Assembly: GCF_028389875.1 (NCBI RefSeq)
Contig: NC_084665.1
Location: 23,468,001-23,532,000 of the forward strand
DNA length: 64,000 bases
Reading direction: 5' to 3'
Source of the DNA: Rhea pennata
Lineage: Eukaryota > Chordata > Aves > Rheiformes > Rheidae
Numbering within the stretch: position 1 is the stretch's first letter; each line of letters opens with the position of its first letter. Shown piece by piece: positions 37,201-48,217 of this stretch. The notes beneath the pieces are model-generated. The model was given only the letters and a program-made list of their open reading frames with translations, searched no databases and had not been told where the DNA came from. A program made the translations under genes and the position numbers.

Positions 37201-39325
37201 TTGTGAATTAAGACAGTTGTCAGGTATCTCAAAAGCAGCCAGAGGCACTGTGCTCGCATAAACACTCAGATTTCATTCCTCCACCTTCTTAAAAATGCAA
37301 AAGAAAGCAATAAAAATATTGGACTTTGGAATCACACAAGAGCAAGACATGAGAGAACAGCCAACCAGACATAAACTGAAATCTCCATAAGGAATGTTCT
37401 CTCATTAGTCTGCTCAGTGGGTCAAACAGCAAAAGTAAGATCTTCAGCTGTGAGGGTGATTAACTGGAATGAGCTTTGCTCAAGTTTAGGATGTACTGAA
37501 ACACATTTGGCTGTTTCAGAGGACCCATCTTACCACATAATGAAAAAAAGTACATACAAGTGTCCTGACATTACTAGCCACCACTCTACTAATATTTGTA
37601 TCACTCACACATTTTCAATCAATTATTTTACATGCACTTTCAAGTCCCTGAAGCAAGGGACAATTAGAATCAGGCTGGGTACTGACTATACAATCCCACC
37701 AGCAAGGAGACAATTTTCCAGTGATCTTGACATATTAGTTGACTGGTTTTAGTCTATCTAACACTCTCACACTACATGAGAAAAAATATTTTAAAATCAC
37801 AATGCTATGTTCTACTGAATCAAGCATTTTAACATTTTTAACATAGTTTTTTTTAACTACCACCATTTAATTTCCTTTATCAACCAAACTGTTAAGAGAC
37901 AGAGATCAGGACTGCTTGAAATCTATTTTCCATAAACCTATGCTGACAGCATTACTGATAGTCTTGTCTTCTCATTCATTATTAATCAATTGTGCATTTA
38001 TTTACTTTACAAGCATAAGCACAATCTGTGGCCATTCTAACTCATTTTGCTGCCTTTTCCATTTGTCTTTTTGAATCAGCAATAAAACAAACTAGCAGCA
38101 AACCAATCATGTTAACTAATTTAAAACTAAGCGTCTAAGGCCCAGACATCAGAGGATGGGAAGGCACTTGGTTATCATTATGAAAAGAAGCAAGGCTATA
38201 CGTTTATATCACATATGCAGAATAGAAATACTTACTGAATACTTGTGGCTTACATATACACACATATACAGTATGATAACTCTACCCCTAACTGCTTTAG
38301 CGCTTTGTATTCATATTAGACTTTAAAGTACAAATATGGTCATGATACACAGAGCAAGAATTACTGGGTTTTGTAACAGCCCTTACTATAAAAGGGAACT
38401 CGAGAAGTGGAAAATTCATTCAACACACTCAATCACTAAAAGCTGCGTTGTTTTCACCCTATATGTCTCCATACCCTGATTTCTGAAGTCAAAATCAAAC
38501 TGTTGGATGCACAGAAGTAGATCTACAGGTAACAAAACTTGACAAGTTTTCTGCCCCATCCTTGTCTGTACTAGAATATCACCATCCTGTTTTAAAATTA
38601 CGAATTAATTCACATTTGTGGCTTCCTATACATACCAAATCTAACCTCTGCCTGAAGTCTGAGCCTGAACTCCGCACACTGTTTAGGAACAAGTGCCTCA
38701 GTTAGCCATAAAAACCACTACAGGCTTGGAAAAAAAGAAGGAAAGTTGCAAAAGCATACATTAACTTTCTTCTTTATATCACTGCCTCAGCCAGTAGAGC
38801 TAGCTAGGAGGCTAATGCCCCAGACCAAAAACACTGCGGAAGACGAGCAGGACTTTGACCAGTTACAGAAAGGTGAACAAGGCCTCCACAAGCAGCCAGA
38901 CATATTTTGAGTATGTCCGATGATCCCTCAAGAGCAAGAGATGACGCACACGTACGCCAAACTAACGTAAACTTGATGAATTCTCCCAGAAGAACCACTT
39001 GGAGTGATGTTCTGAGTTTCAAAGGTTCACTCTGGGCACAGTTTCAATATAAAAAGCCCTGATTCTGCGCTGGGGAAAATTACATACACCTCCACTCGCT
39101 CAGGGACCCGCGCCGCCCAGCCAAGCGGCGAGCACCGCCCGCCGGCCACGCCGCGGCAGCTCGCTCAGGCGAGCCCCAGCGGCGAGCCACGGGCGAACGC
39201 GGGCCCGGGGAGGGGGACGGGGAAGGGGAAGGGGAGAGGGAGCCCCGCGCCCGCCCGTTACCGCTCTCCGCCTCCTCGCTGCCCGCAGCGCCCCGTCCAC
39301 GTGGGCCCGCCACGGCGGCCGCCAT
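16933..39325 (-). CDS. RRP15: RRP15, whole gene (five coding exons): ribosomal RNA processing protein 15
   Basis: Rrp15 is a nucleolar factor needed for maturation of the pre-60S ribosomal particle and its 27S/32S pre-rRNA. Joining 39325-39262, 36611-36337, 34385-34288, 33362-33161 and 17079-16933 gives a continuous 261-residue frame (human about 282), with intron phases 1, 0, 2, 0 and GT..AG borders throughout. The N-terminus (about 1-68) is acidic, low-complexity and poorly conserved. From [13 protein letters not shown] (about 69-81) the protein matches vertebrate RRP15: a long Lys/Glu-rich helix, then [55 protein letters not shown], and the C-terminal motif [20 protein letters not shown]. 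No break or frameshift is seen. The gene lies upstream of TGFB2 on the same strand, as in human. Identification is secure; exon borders are by eye but all keep frame. Confidence 0.95.
17858..17885. repeat. Inverted repeat, 9-bp arms, 10-base loop
   Basis: AATGTTACA at 17858-17866 pairs exactly with TGTAACATT at 17877-17885. It lies within RRP15 intron 4; function unknown, could be chance. Confidence 0.7.
19174..19229 (+). repeat. 56-base poly-A run
   Basis: 56 uninterrupted A bases in RRP15 intron 4 (poly-U in the pre-mRNA). No retrogene body or poly(A) signal precedes it closely, so it is best called a simple repeat. Exact length is error-prone in any assembly. Confidence 0.9.
33161..33362 (-). 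CDS. RRP15: RRP15 exon 4
   Basis: 202 bases, acceptor CCCAG before 33362 and donor GTAGGC after 33161. It encodes the last base of an Arg codon, then [43 protein letters not shown] and a basic tail ending KSKQ. It corresponds to the conserved core of RRP15; the segment after KKDFINVLR is variable between species. Confidence 0.95.
33363..34287 (-). other. RRP15: RRP15 intron 3
   Basis: 925 bases, donor GTAAGA at 34287 and acceptor CCCAG ending at 33363, phase 2. Nothing else recognised in it. Confidence 0.9.
34288..34385 (-). CDS. RRP15: RRP15 exon 3
   Basis: 98 bases, acceptor CACAG before 34385 and donor GTAAGA after 34288. It encodes [18 protein letters not shown] followed by [14 protein letters not shown] and two bases of the next Arg codon. 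This is the best-conserved signature of the family. Confidence 0.95.
34386..36336 (-). other. RRP15: RRP15 intron 2
   Basis: About 1.95 kb, donor GTGAGA at 36336 and acceptor CACAG ending at 34386, phase 0. It contains a 38-bp tandem duplication at 36165-36240. No gene seen inside. Confidence 0.9.
36165..36240. repeat. 38-bp tandem duplication
   Basis: Two adjacent 38-base copies (36165-36202 and 36203-36240), each beginning GCTACTTGAGATCAGG, differing at one base (T/C). The near identity implies a recent duplication. It lies about 100 bases inside intron 2 from the exon 2 donor. Confidence 0.95.
36337..36611 (-). CDS. RRP15: RRP15 exon 2
   Basis: 275 bases, acceptor CCTAG before 36611 and donor GTGAGA after 36337. 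It encodes an acidic Ser/Glu/Asp-rich stretch (about residues 22-67), then [13 protein letters not shown], then a highly charged helix of Lys/Glu/Arg ending EKRRK. The acidic part is shorter than in human, which accounts for most of the overall length difference. Confidence 0.94.
36612..39261 (-). other. RRP15: RRP15 intron 1
   Basis: About 2.65 kb, donor GTAACG at 39261 and acceptor CCTAG ending at 36612, phase 1. The donor is GT-type with a weaker-than-usual tail (+4 A, +5 C). A TATG-type inverted repeat (GTATGTATG / CATACATAC) sits near 37017-37036. No other gene seen. Confidence 0.85.
39262..39325 (-). CDS. RRP15: RRP15 exon 1
   Basis: 21 codons plus one base: [20 protein letters not shown] followed by S and the first base of Gly. 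The start ATG (39325-39323) has G at +4. The choice is supported because the donor GTAACG at 39261 gives phase 1, which joins exon 2 in frame. The MAAA start resembles other vertebrate RRP15 proteins. The 5' UTR start is not determined. Confidence 0.88.
39298..39303. promoter_or_regulatory. E-box CACGTG in RRP15 exon 1
   Basis: A perfect palindromic E-box about 25 bases downstream of the ATG. CACGTG near start sites of ribosome-biogenesis genes is a usual MYC/MAX target; binding here is inferred. Confidence 0.5.
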
Positions 39326-39532
39326 GATGAGCGGGGCGCGCGCTCGCTAACCCCTTCCGGCGCTCCCCCGCGGAGCCGCGAACGCGGGTTCCGCCTCCCG
39401 AGGTTCCGGGCCGCGCGGCGGCGGCAGGTCCGCAACGCGCCGCGCGGAGCTGAAGTCAAGTGTAAACTGCTGGAGCTCGTAACGCGCTGCTGAGGTGTGA
39501 TGTAAGCGGCAGCGCCGGCTGCGCCTGACCCG

Positions 39533-39538
39533 CACGTG
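39533..39538. promoter_or_regulatory. E-box CACGTG upstream of RRP15
   Basis: A second perfect CACGTG, about 210 bases upstream of the RRP15 start codon and still inside the CpG island. Confidence 0.5.
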
Positions 39539-39625
39539 TAGCCAGAGGCGCTGTGTACGCTGCGCTGCCGCGGCGGCGGGCGCGGGAGGCCTGTGCGCGG
39601 CCGGCGGCGTCCCCGGCCGGCGCCC

Positions 39626-39651
39626 GGCGGGAAGCGCTGAGGAGGCGGGAA
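39626..39651. promoter_or_regulatory. Paired E2F-like sites
   Basis: GGCGGGAA occurs at 39626-39633 and 39644-39651, each followed by GCGCT, so a block of about 13 bases is repeated with an 18-base period. The motif fits the E2F consensus. The pair lies about 300-325 bases upstream of the RRP15 ATG. Confidence 0.5.
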
Positions 39652-39753
39652 GCGCTTGCGAGCTCCTGCTCGGCGGGTGCAGTGAAATGCCTCCCTCCTC
39701 ATGGAAGGGGGGTTTGTGTTCAGAAAAGTAGGTTATCCACGGTGTGTAGGAGG

Positions 39754-39777
39754 AAAAAAAAAAAAAAAAAAAAAAAA
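39754..39777 (+). repeat. 24-base poly-A run
   Basis: A simple homopolymer at the edge of the RRP15 CpG island. Confidence 0.9.
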
Positions 39778-41763
39778 CACAACACCTACTGATCACCCCG
39801 TCACTCAGTCTGATACCGCTGTAAATAGGTACATTTTCAACTAGTGCCATGAGCGCCAGTTAAAACACCCAAATTATAAAACAAACAAATCTTCTCAAGC
39901 AATTTCTCACTTAAAAACGTTTTAACCTAAAGCAACGAAAGCTTGTTGTCACAAACTACTGTTACTATGCCGCTTCAATGTGCTGGTAGAAGTGTGGCGG
40001 TAGACGCGAGCGCAGGTAGTGAGGCCTCGCAGGAGGTTTGCTCAGGTGGCTTGTTGTTTTTAGTCACAGTCATTCAGCCAGTGCGTGTGGATCGCTCTTA
40101 CGCACATTCGTTGGCACCTTAGAGAGCCTGTATGCCTAACTATATATTAAACTAAGGGAGGCTAGCTCATGTTGTAGAGGAGATGCAATGCAGTATCGAA
40201 TATATAATAACATGCAATAATATTATTAATGGTCTCACAGTGATGGGTTGATTTTAAGATGACATTGCTGTTTTTTAAAGCTCAGTTATTATATGATCAT
40301 GCCTTAGGAAGAAAAAAAAAAGCGTAGAGGAGAAAAATGTTACATGTAGAGTATTCTTCACTATTTTGTAGGTATAAAAACCTTTAAAATACTGCTTAAT
40401 TTCTGCACCCTGCATTTTTGCAAATAAATATTTCATTTGTTGTTGCTATCCTGCATAGTCAGTGATTCGTATCTTTGTACTTCTGTCATTCGTTGTTTTT
40501 TTCCTGATGATGTGTGTGGCAGCCAACATAGCACATTCTTTTTGCTACCGTAGAATCAGGTGGAAAAAAACAGAAACTGAAAAGAGATTAGAGGGCCAGA
40601 AATTATTACATAGCTCAGGAAACTGATTTACAAGAAAAAGATTAAAAGGGATAAATATGTACTTGTTGGTAAAGTGCCTGCTAAGAACAAACCCTGTTGG
40701 GCTTATTGTTTCTCTCACAAGCAGTCCTGCTAAGCAGAGCTTTGTGGGAAGATTTCTGTCCAATTCATTGTTACAAGCAAAGAGAAATCCTGTGTTGAAG
40801 AGTTTTGGGTCTCTGCTGTGCTCTTCAGAGGAATATGCATAAGTATCCACATGATGTTTAATGAAGAAGTCCAAGTTCTACAGAAGACATCGTATCTCAT
40901 GCTTTACACTATAGGGATCAGACCCCTAGGGTTTGACACCAGAAAAAGGAGTGTCTGCTTAAAGTAAGCACTAAGGATTTGGTAAGTCTGCTATGTGATG
41001 ATAAAGACACTTTGGTATATTTGGTATGATTTAGCTCTGAATCATGTTGCATCAGAAGGGATACTGCCAGGAGAAGGTTATTAACCTAGATAGACAAGAA
41101 GATCTTCAAGTATGGTGATTACTGTCTTCATTATGTAGTATGTAGTAGATAATACTGTTGAACATGCCTTACTGTTGGTAGCATATTTGTTTTGGAAGTA
41201 TGTCAAAATCTTCAGGTTAAGACTTGTAATGGGGTTGCGAGAGAAAATCATGGATTTGAACCCTCTTACCTTAGACCCAAATGAACGAGTCACGTATTTG
41301 ATAGCATACTTCTCTCTACAAGCTTCATCCAAAAGCATTTGTCAGCAAATTTGTTTCCAGACCTCGTTTCAAATGGGCATCGTTGTCTCCCATCACAGTG
41401 GCCTGAATGCTTTTTTCGTATTGAAATTGTGGTTTGAGGAATGCTGGAAATACAACCAGCCTAGAAAATATTTTCAGTCAGATATAGCAACATTACCTTC
41501 CTGTTTATCATTGTCAGCAGCATCTGATGAACAGCTGAGGCACAAGCTGGTATCCTACATGTACAGGTCTGTAGTAAAATCATGGCTAATGAGACAGAGC
41601 AGGAAACTTTGATCTTTGCATGCAGCAGAGCCAATGTCTGAAAAAAAACTGTAGAAAGGATGGCACAGGATTTTGCAGTCTTAACATTTTTTTCTCTCTT
41701 AGATTTAAACTGTGTAATGTCTTGGCTTACAGTTAAAATATCAATAATGCTAAGCTATAGCCC

Positions 41764-41785
41764 AATGGAGGTGGTTACCTCCATT
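41764..41785. repeat. Hairpin, 9-bp stem and GGTT loop
   Basis: AATGGAGGT pairs exactly with ACCTCCATT across a four-base loop. No longer precursor-like stem surrounds it, so it is not called a microRNA. Confidence 0.7.
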
Positions 41786-42815
41786 ATATATATTCCACAT
41801 AACAAAAATAGTAGCAACAAAATGAAGGCAAAGCCAAGTCTTCTTAAAATGGTAGAAGAGCTCCCTTATTGCTGTTCTATTCTTATAATGCATACATCCC
41901 AGAAATGTGCTAAGCAAAGTGTCTTTCATCTGCCATATGCTTGTTGTCAGTTTGTCTCTAGGATAAAGAAGTTTGTGTGGTACATTTGAACATACATAAA
42001 TGCACAGACACACAGCCAAATATGCAATGCGTTTATGTCAAAGAAAGCAAGGTCAAAGAAACACACTTTGTGCTTAAAGGAGATAGTAAAGTTTTTTATT
42101 ATCCTTAGTGGTTGTGGAAATGCACTCTAGAGATTTGGTTCATTCTTACTTATACAGACAAGATTACCCTTATTCTCTAAAGCACAGAGCTGTAGTTATC
42201 AACTAAGATTTTCATCCCAGAGCGTAGCCTTTCAGATATCCTGGGCCCAGGCCACAGATAGGAGTCAAGTTTAGACTTGACTGAAAAGCCTTTGAGATTT
42301 TGCTGGAAATTTGTCTGAGTCTGGTGCCACTGGCTGTTGAAATCACAGCTGGTTCCCAAACTGACCCTCAGAATGGCCTCCTGCTCTTGCTGCCCTGTTT
42401 CCCAGGCAGTTGCTCGCCCTGGTTGGCCTAGCTGATAGCTGCCTTTCCTCTTCTCTCTGCCTGCTGGGGTTCAGCCTCAGAAATCCTGGAGCCTCTCACA
42501 TGCTCCAAGATTACCCCTGAATTGTTGTTAAGTTGGGATCACACCTTTCAAAGCCAACACGGGAGAGGAATATAGTTGTGATACACTCATGGTAAAATGT
42601 ATTGCTGTGGAGTTAGTTGCCCTGCAGAAGCCTGTATTAGCTAGTTTCACAAGCTCCAAAACCTTTGTGATTTGCTTATAGATTATGTTTCTCTAGTTCA
42701 GCCAACACATAGCAAAGGGTCCAGCACATTATGCAGAAAGGCAGGGGTGGAGGACTCTTCTCATGCACTCTATCCATGGAAAAAGCCAAGTCACAGTAAA
42801 ACTTTTTAACTGTAA

Positions 42816-42855
42816 GTCAGAAAATATCAAATTCAGTCAGAAAATATCAAATTCA
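42816..42855. repeat. 20-bp perfect tandem duplication
   Basis: Two identical adjacent copies of a 20-base unit beginning GTCAGAAAATATC. Confidence 0.95.
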
Positions 42856-45766
42856 GAAATGAAACCTGGTACTAGCTCATTATCTGCTTGGATGTGACAG
42901 ACTCTTCTAGCCAGACAGAGCTTGTGTGTGGCTGATAGATGTAGAATCAGTCGTATTCTTGCCTAGGATGGCCCCATCGCCATCCAGCAAGGAAAGGGGT
43001 AAGAGATGGGAGTTAAGAAGAGCAGGATTGTTTTCTGTTCTTCCCGTATCAGTGCTGGAGGAGGAAGAACTACTCTTGTAGTCCTTTTTTGAAGGGAGTG
43101 GTAATCCACGGTAATAACTGGTTAACGTCATGTTGAGATGTATGTGGCAGCTCACATGCAATACAAATACTGTGTTAGGGTGACTGCAGTGTAAGGAAGC
43201 TGTATCTCATCTGCACTTGCACTCACTTCACTTATAAAGCTCTTCTTTTAAAAGGATGGGTCAGAGGCAGTCTGTTTAATTATCACATATCAGTAATGTG
43301 ATAGAAGTTGCAAGAGCTTATATTTTAATCCAGCTTTGTTCTAGATATTATGGACTTCATTCTGCCATATAACTAGAGAGTTTATTATCCACTTTTGCTG
43401 TAGAGAAAAGGAGATATATTCATGAGCTCTTAAAATCCCAAAAGGTGACAGAGCTTAAACAGTCAAGGCTGGAACAGAAAAAAAGAAAGAAGTGATAGAG
43501 ATAACAGGCTACTTTAAGAATGAAGTAGGTAGCCCTATGTTTTATTTTTCATAACTTCTTGGCTATAAAAATCACTTGCATGTGTTGCTTTCCTGGTAAT
43601 GAAGAAGTTTAAATTAATTCTGTGCTTGACAGCCACCCTTGTTCCTTGTAATTCCTGGTTCTGTCTATACCACACAAGTCAGAGCTGTGCAGAAATTCTT
43701 GTGCTACTTCTGAAGAAGCTGAGGAGCAGCCTGCAAGGCATCATGTACCTGTACCGTTTCCAGTACCTGAACTATCTCTCCAAACTACCTTATGGATCTC
43801 TGTACTGCAATGTACATTATCTCAAAAGAAATATAAATTTATGTCACTTGGAGTGCCAGTCTCGCAAGTCCTCCTTTCTTTGGGAAAGCAACCACATCTA
43901 TTCTTGAAGACTTTTTCTTCCAAATATCACCCAAATCCTCCCAGGCTAGAAATCGTCGTTCTCCTGTAACAGTCTCTGGTTTTGGATAAACGATTTCTAA
44001 GGTGTGTGAGAGCATTGCCCTACTCTCCTTAGAGCATTTGAATGGAAAGCTCATCGAATATACAAACCCCTTTTTCCTGCTTTCCTTTGCACCAGGAGAA
44101 CCTTGTTCATGATGAGTGAATTAATGGAATAACAAATTCAGAAGGTGTTTTCTTTCATAACGAATAGGAGTGGTTACTGGGCCACCGGTGGGATCTGACA
44201 AAAAGGCCCATATTCGTCAAAGGAGTTGTGAGGGTTGTATAAACATATGAGGGACTTCCAGAGCTTACCGGGAAGATTCATGAACCACAGGAACCTGAAA
44301 GCAGTTTCTATCATTCTGTTTTGATGCCAGTCTAATGCTTTGCTTTGATACTGTTTCCTGTGGAGCTGTTGAGCTAGCTCAAGAGCTTTGCTGAGCAGTT
44401 TGGTGAAGCTCTTGGACACTGATAAACCAGCAATCACTGTTCCAAAGAAGGCCCTTGTGCTCGTAAATCCTTATGCCTTTTATGCCAGGAACTTCACGGC
44501 ATGATATGGCAAAGAACTCTAATTATTTTTGATTATTTTTGGTAATTAACAAAATAATTACATAACCCAGCAGGCCCATCAGCACTTCTTTGTATACATT
44601 TTTTCTTTCGACAGCTTGCACAGTCTAATTCAGGGCACTAAAATAATGAGACTGAGAATGTGATTTGGAGAAGGAGTGAGATAAAGGTGCACACTCTTGG
44701 AAGCTGAAGCTGGATTCACAGTTTGGAAATGAATTAACTCGCTTTCTCAGACTCCTCAGAAAAAAAAACATATTCTGGAGAGCACATCTCAAAAATTAAG
44801 GCAAGCACTCTGTATTTTTTCTTCCAAACAACTGTATCAACGTCCTCTCTAAGCAGACAGCGCAATGCACATTTAGTATCGGTAGCTGAGCCTTAGCATG
44901 GGGATCAGCCGCAAGAAGGAGGCTGATCTGAAGTGGTGAAACCAAATGCAAAGAAGCCCCTTTGGATCGAGATCTTTACACTTAACTTTCAGTAGAACAG
45001 AGTAAGCATTATAACTGTGATAATGTCTAAAGACGTATATATATAACCCCTTGTTCTGTGATGGAAAGTGTCACTGGTGTCCATCAGAACTGAGCACTGT
45101 GGCATTCCCAAGTTTTCTGTGGTGCTGTACCCCACTTGCCATATATGGAGGCCTTATTATCCCAACAGCTCTATGTTTCTGATCCGTCCTGTTGTGTTTT
45201 CTTTTCCTGCTTTCCCCCGTGGCTGCTACTGCTCTCTTCCTCTTCACTTGGTGAACAAGTTGCCTCCACTCACACATATCCTCAGAAGAATTGTCCTATC
45301 AGGTCCAATGGAGGCTGAATCCAAAGCCAAAATAATAAAGTGCAAAATCTTTGCCACCATGTAAGTCATATTCACAGCCTGATTCCCATCCTAAAAGAGA
45401 TTAATAGCCATGTCCCTCCTCTGCCCCCCTGCTCCCAACTTGTCAGGACATTTACAGATGAGGAAAGAGGAGCAATTCTTAACAAAATACTATGCTTTCA
45501 TGTAATAACTACTGTTCTAATCATATATTTAATAAAACTCATACAAGCTGACATTTATTAAATCATCATAAAACACCATGTGATGCTTTGTGGTAAAACA
45601 TTTGTTTTACCTCATTAAAGATCTAGCCCAGTTCCTGGAAAGTGGTTGAGCAGAAACTTCCCATTTTTTTCAGTGGGTCCTGAGGCTCATAACAACCTAG
45701 TGCAGTAAATTTTAACATTTTTAGGAGGATGAAAATGAGTCATGGACTGGTAAGTGCAACACTTTC

Positions 45767-45808
45767 AAACCTCTTTGCCTGAGGTTTGAAAACCTCTTTG
45801 CCTGAGGT
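45767..45808. repeat. 23-bp tandem duplication with internal inverted repeat
   Basis: Two adjacent copies of a unit beginning AAACCTCTTTGCCTGAGG; the second copy is a few bases short. Within the first copy CAAACCT and AGGTTTG form an inverted repeat, so the pair can form alternative hairpins. Confidence 0.85.
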
Positions 45809-47879
45809 TGCCCCTCACTTGTAAGCATAAATACATATTTTGAGATTTAGCTAAACACTTGTAAAATTGTTAACTATTTAAGCAATGAAAACTATAGAAA
45901 AGCCTTGCAGAAAAAAGAACTTTCCTGTACTTAGAGAAGAGTTTTGAAACTGCAACACAGAGTCATAGGCTGAAAAATTATGTTAAAAAGAAATTGAGAA
46001 ATGTCATCCACTGAATGTGGTAGAATATCACACTGCATATGCCTGGGGTAGTGCTGGGTAGTCTTAAATCGGTTTTCCTAACCTTTAAGTGCTTGAGTAG
46101 GCAACTATCACTATAGTTTAAGATAGTTTATTTTATATGTAGTTATTGTTTATATTACAGTAGCTTGCAGCCAAAATCAGGGTTCCATTTACCATACATC
46201 TCCTTGATTTAAGAAGAGGTTCCTGTTGAACTGTACATGTCACGTAAAGGAGTAATTATTATTATTATCTCCTACATTAATATAAGAAAATGAAAGAGAG
46301 ATAAAAGGACTTACTAGATGTGATAACCAAATCTTAAATTCCTTTTTCCTTTCTTTCTCACTAATTTCATTCATTCATTTAGTAGTACTTATAAAATTTT
46401 TGATTATCGTAGTAGATTGCAGGCAAAGTAACCAATCTCATCCCTATAGTTCATATGAATGAATTATGATAGTCATACATTACCTGACCTAGTCAAAACA
46501 TGCACTAGTAACTGGAATATTAGGAATTTATGTCAAATTAACTACGTTTTATCATTATCTGAATCAGAGGAGTTACCTGGAGTTACACTGCAGAAAGTGC
46601 AAAAAGGACTTGTCCCACAAAATATTCTGTTATATCCCAAGTAGATTTTAAGCCTTAACAGTCTTGTCAAGGAGGACAGGTTGGAAAACAAAACAGGCAG
46701 TGAATATTTTATATAAATCTTTAAGGATTTAGATGTTACTTTTTTTCATTTAAGTTATTGTCAGCCATGTTCATCACATAATTTTAAAGAATTTTCAGTA
46801 ATGGTTCAAAAGAGACAAAAAAAAGGGGGGGGGCAAATAAGAGAAAGTGGAAAAGCTTAGATAATCTTTGAAAGTTCTCTGCTGCTCCATGGATATTGCA
46901 AAAAAAGAGTGTGGCTTGAACCTGTCTGTAGCAAAAGGTAATTCAAATGTTTAATCCCCAGATGAGAATAAATTTGTTTTGGAAAAAAGTTCCAGAAGAG
47001 TGGCTTACTTAGTATACCTTGAGGATTCAGCAGGGACAGTTCATATAAATACTGACAGTGTGAATGTCTCAGTAGTTATAAAGCAACAAACTAGAGAAGA
47101 AGATCATTCCTTAAGGTGATGGGTTAAAAAATGAGTTATTTATTACTATAGAACAGCCTCAGTGAAGTACATATACAGTTTTTTTGAAAAGGTTTATTTA
47201 TTTGTTATCTGCATCTTTTAAGCTATATCCAACTATTATCTCAAATTATAAAATCTTACTGAATCTACCTTGTTAGCAATTATGATGATGTTCACAAAAT
47301 CAGTCAAAGCCTCACTGCAGTGAGTTCACACAGGCTGTAAAAATTAGGAAAAAATTATTAAATGCAGATGCAGACAGGGTAGTGAAAACCAGTATTGTAG
47401 CTACAAAGCAAAGACTATATTATTGGAAGATAATATAGAGGATAATACTCATATTAAGAGCTAAAGAAAGGTTTTGTAAGTGATTATATTTCATGCTATA
47501 CTAGCTTCAATTTTTAATGTGTTTTATTTTACTATAAGATATAGAAGATCTGTTTTTTACCTAGATTTAGCCTTTACTTTCAAACTCACTTGCACAAAAT
47601 GAAGACTACAGGAAATTATTTTAGCAACTACATCTATTTTTACAGCTCATTTAATAGCAGGTTTTGATAAATCTATCTTCAATAGCACCTAAGTCAATAG
47701 GTCACCCTATAAGGTAAGTCACCCCATTCCAGTTAGTAAAAAAATCTGATTTAGAGTCAAATTTCTCAAGTCCTGTTCAGCAGAGTTCTTATACACTTGC
47801 TAAATCTCAGCATATGAAACCTCCCCAGGAGAACTTGTGGGTCTGAGACTTATAGGCAATATGCTTAATTGCCTTGATG

Positions 47880-48217
47880 AATCACAGAATCACAGAATAG
47901 TTAAGGTTGGAAGGGACCTCTGGAAATCATCTCATCCAACCCCCCTGCTCAAGCAGAGTCACCTAGAGCACATTGCACAGGTTTGAGTATCTCCAGAGAA
48001 GACTCCACAACCTCTCTGCACAACCTGTTCAGTGCTCTATCACCCTCACAGTAAAGAAGTTTTTCCTCATATACATGTGGAACTTCCTGTGTTTGTGCCT
48101 GTTGCCTCTTGTCCTGTTGCTTGGCGCCACTGAAAAGAGTCTGGACCCATCCTCTTGACATCCTCCCTTAAGATATTTGTATACGCTGATAAGATCCCCT
48201 CCTGAAGCCTGAATACG
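47880..48217 (-). mobile_element. CR1 LINE, 5'-truncated copy
   Basis: On the minus strand the element ends at its 3' side with two ATTCTGTG units (plus strand CACAGAAT CACAGAAT, 47884-47899), preceded by the reverse of GGTTGGAAGGGACCTCTGG. The rest follows the CR1 3' region by memory, with recognisable blocks for CCACAACCTCTCTG, CACAGTAAAGAAG, CACTGAAAAGAGTCTGG and GATAAGATCCCC (plus-strand reading). About 340 bases remain of a multi-kilobase element. The reverse transcriptase is absent, so it cannot move. A short block after GCACAGG appears deleted relative to the remembered family. The type resembles CR1 groups common in neoavian birds. Confidence 0.93.

Larger units (their letters stand above)
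39090..39690. promoter_or_regulatory. CpG island promoter of RRP15
   Basis: A GC- and CpG-dense block spanning RRP15 exon 1 and about 360 bases upstream, with AT-rich DNA on both sides. No TATA box is seen. It contains two CACGTG E-boxes and two E2F-like GGCGGGAA sites, typical of a broad housekeeping promoter. It could fire in both directions, but no plus-strand gene is recognised to the right. Confidence 0.85.
39691..47879. other. Intergenic DNA upstream of RRP15
   Basis: No exon or RNA gene recognised. It contains a 24-A run (39754-39777), a hairpin at 41764-41785 and small tandem duplications at 42816-42855 and 45767-45808. Several open frames of 80-145 codons (for example 41175-41612 on plus, 44174-44437 on minus) show no domain and no codon-use signal that I can support. 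Confidence 0.5.

Noticed and set aside
41175..41612. 145-codon plus-strand ORF
   Set aside because: No family resemblance, composition like the surrounding intergenic DNA.
44174..44437. 87-codon minus-strand ORF (possible SPATA17 or other exon)
   Set aside because: Does not match SPATA17 as remembered, and no clean acceptor/donor pair in frame was found.
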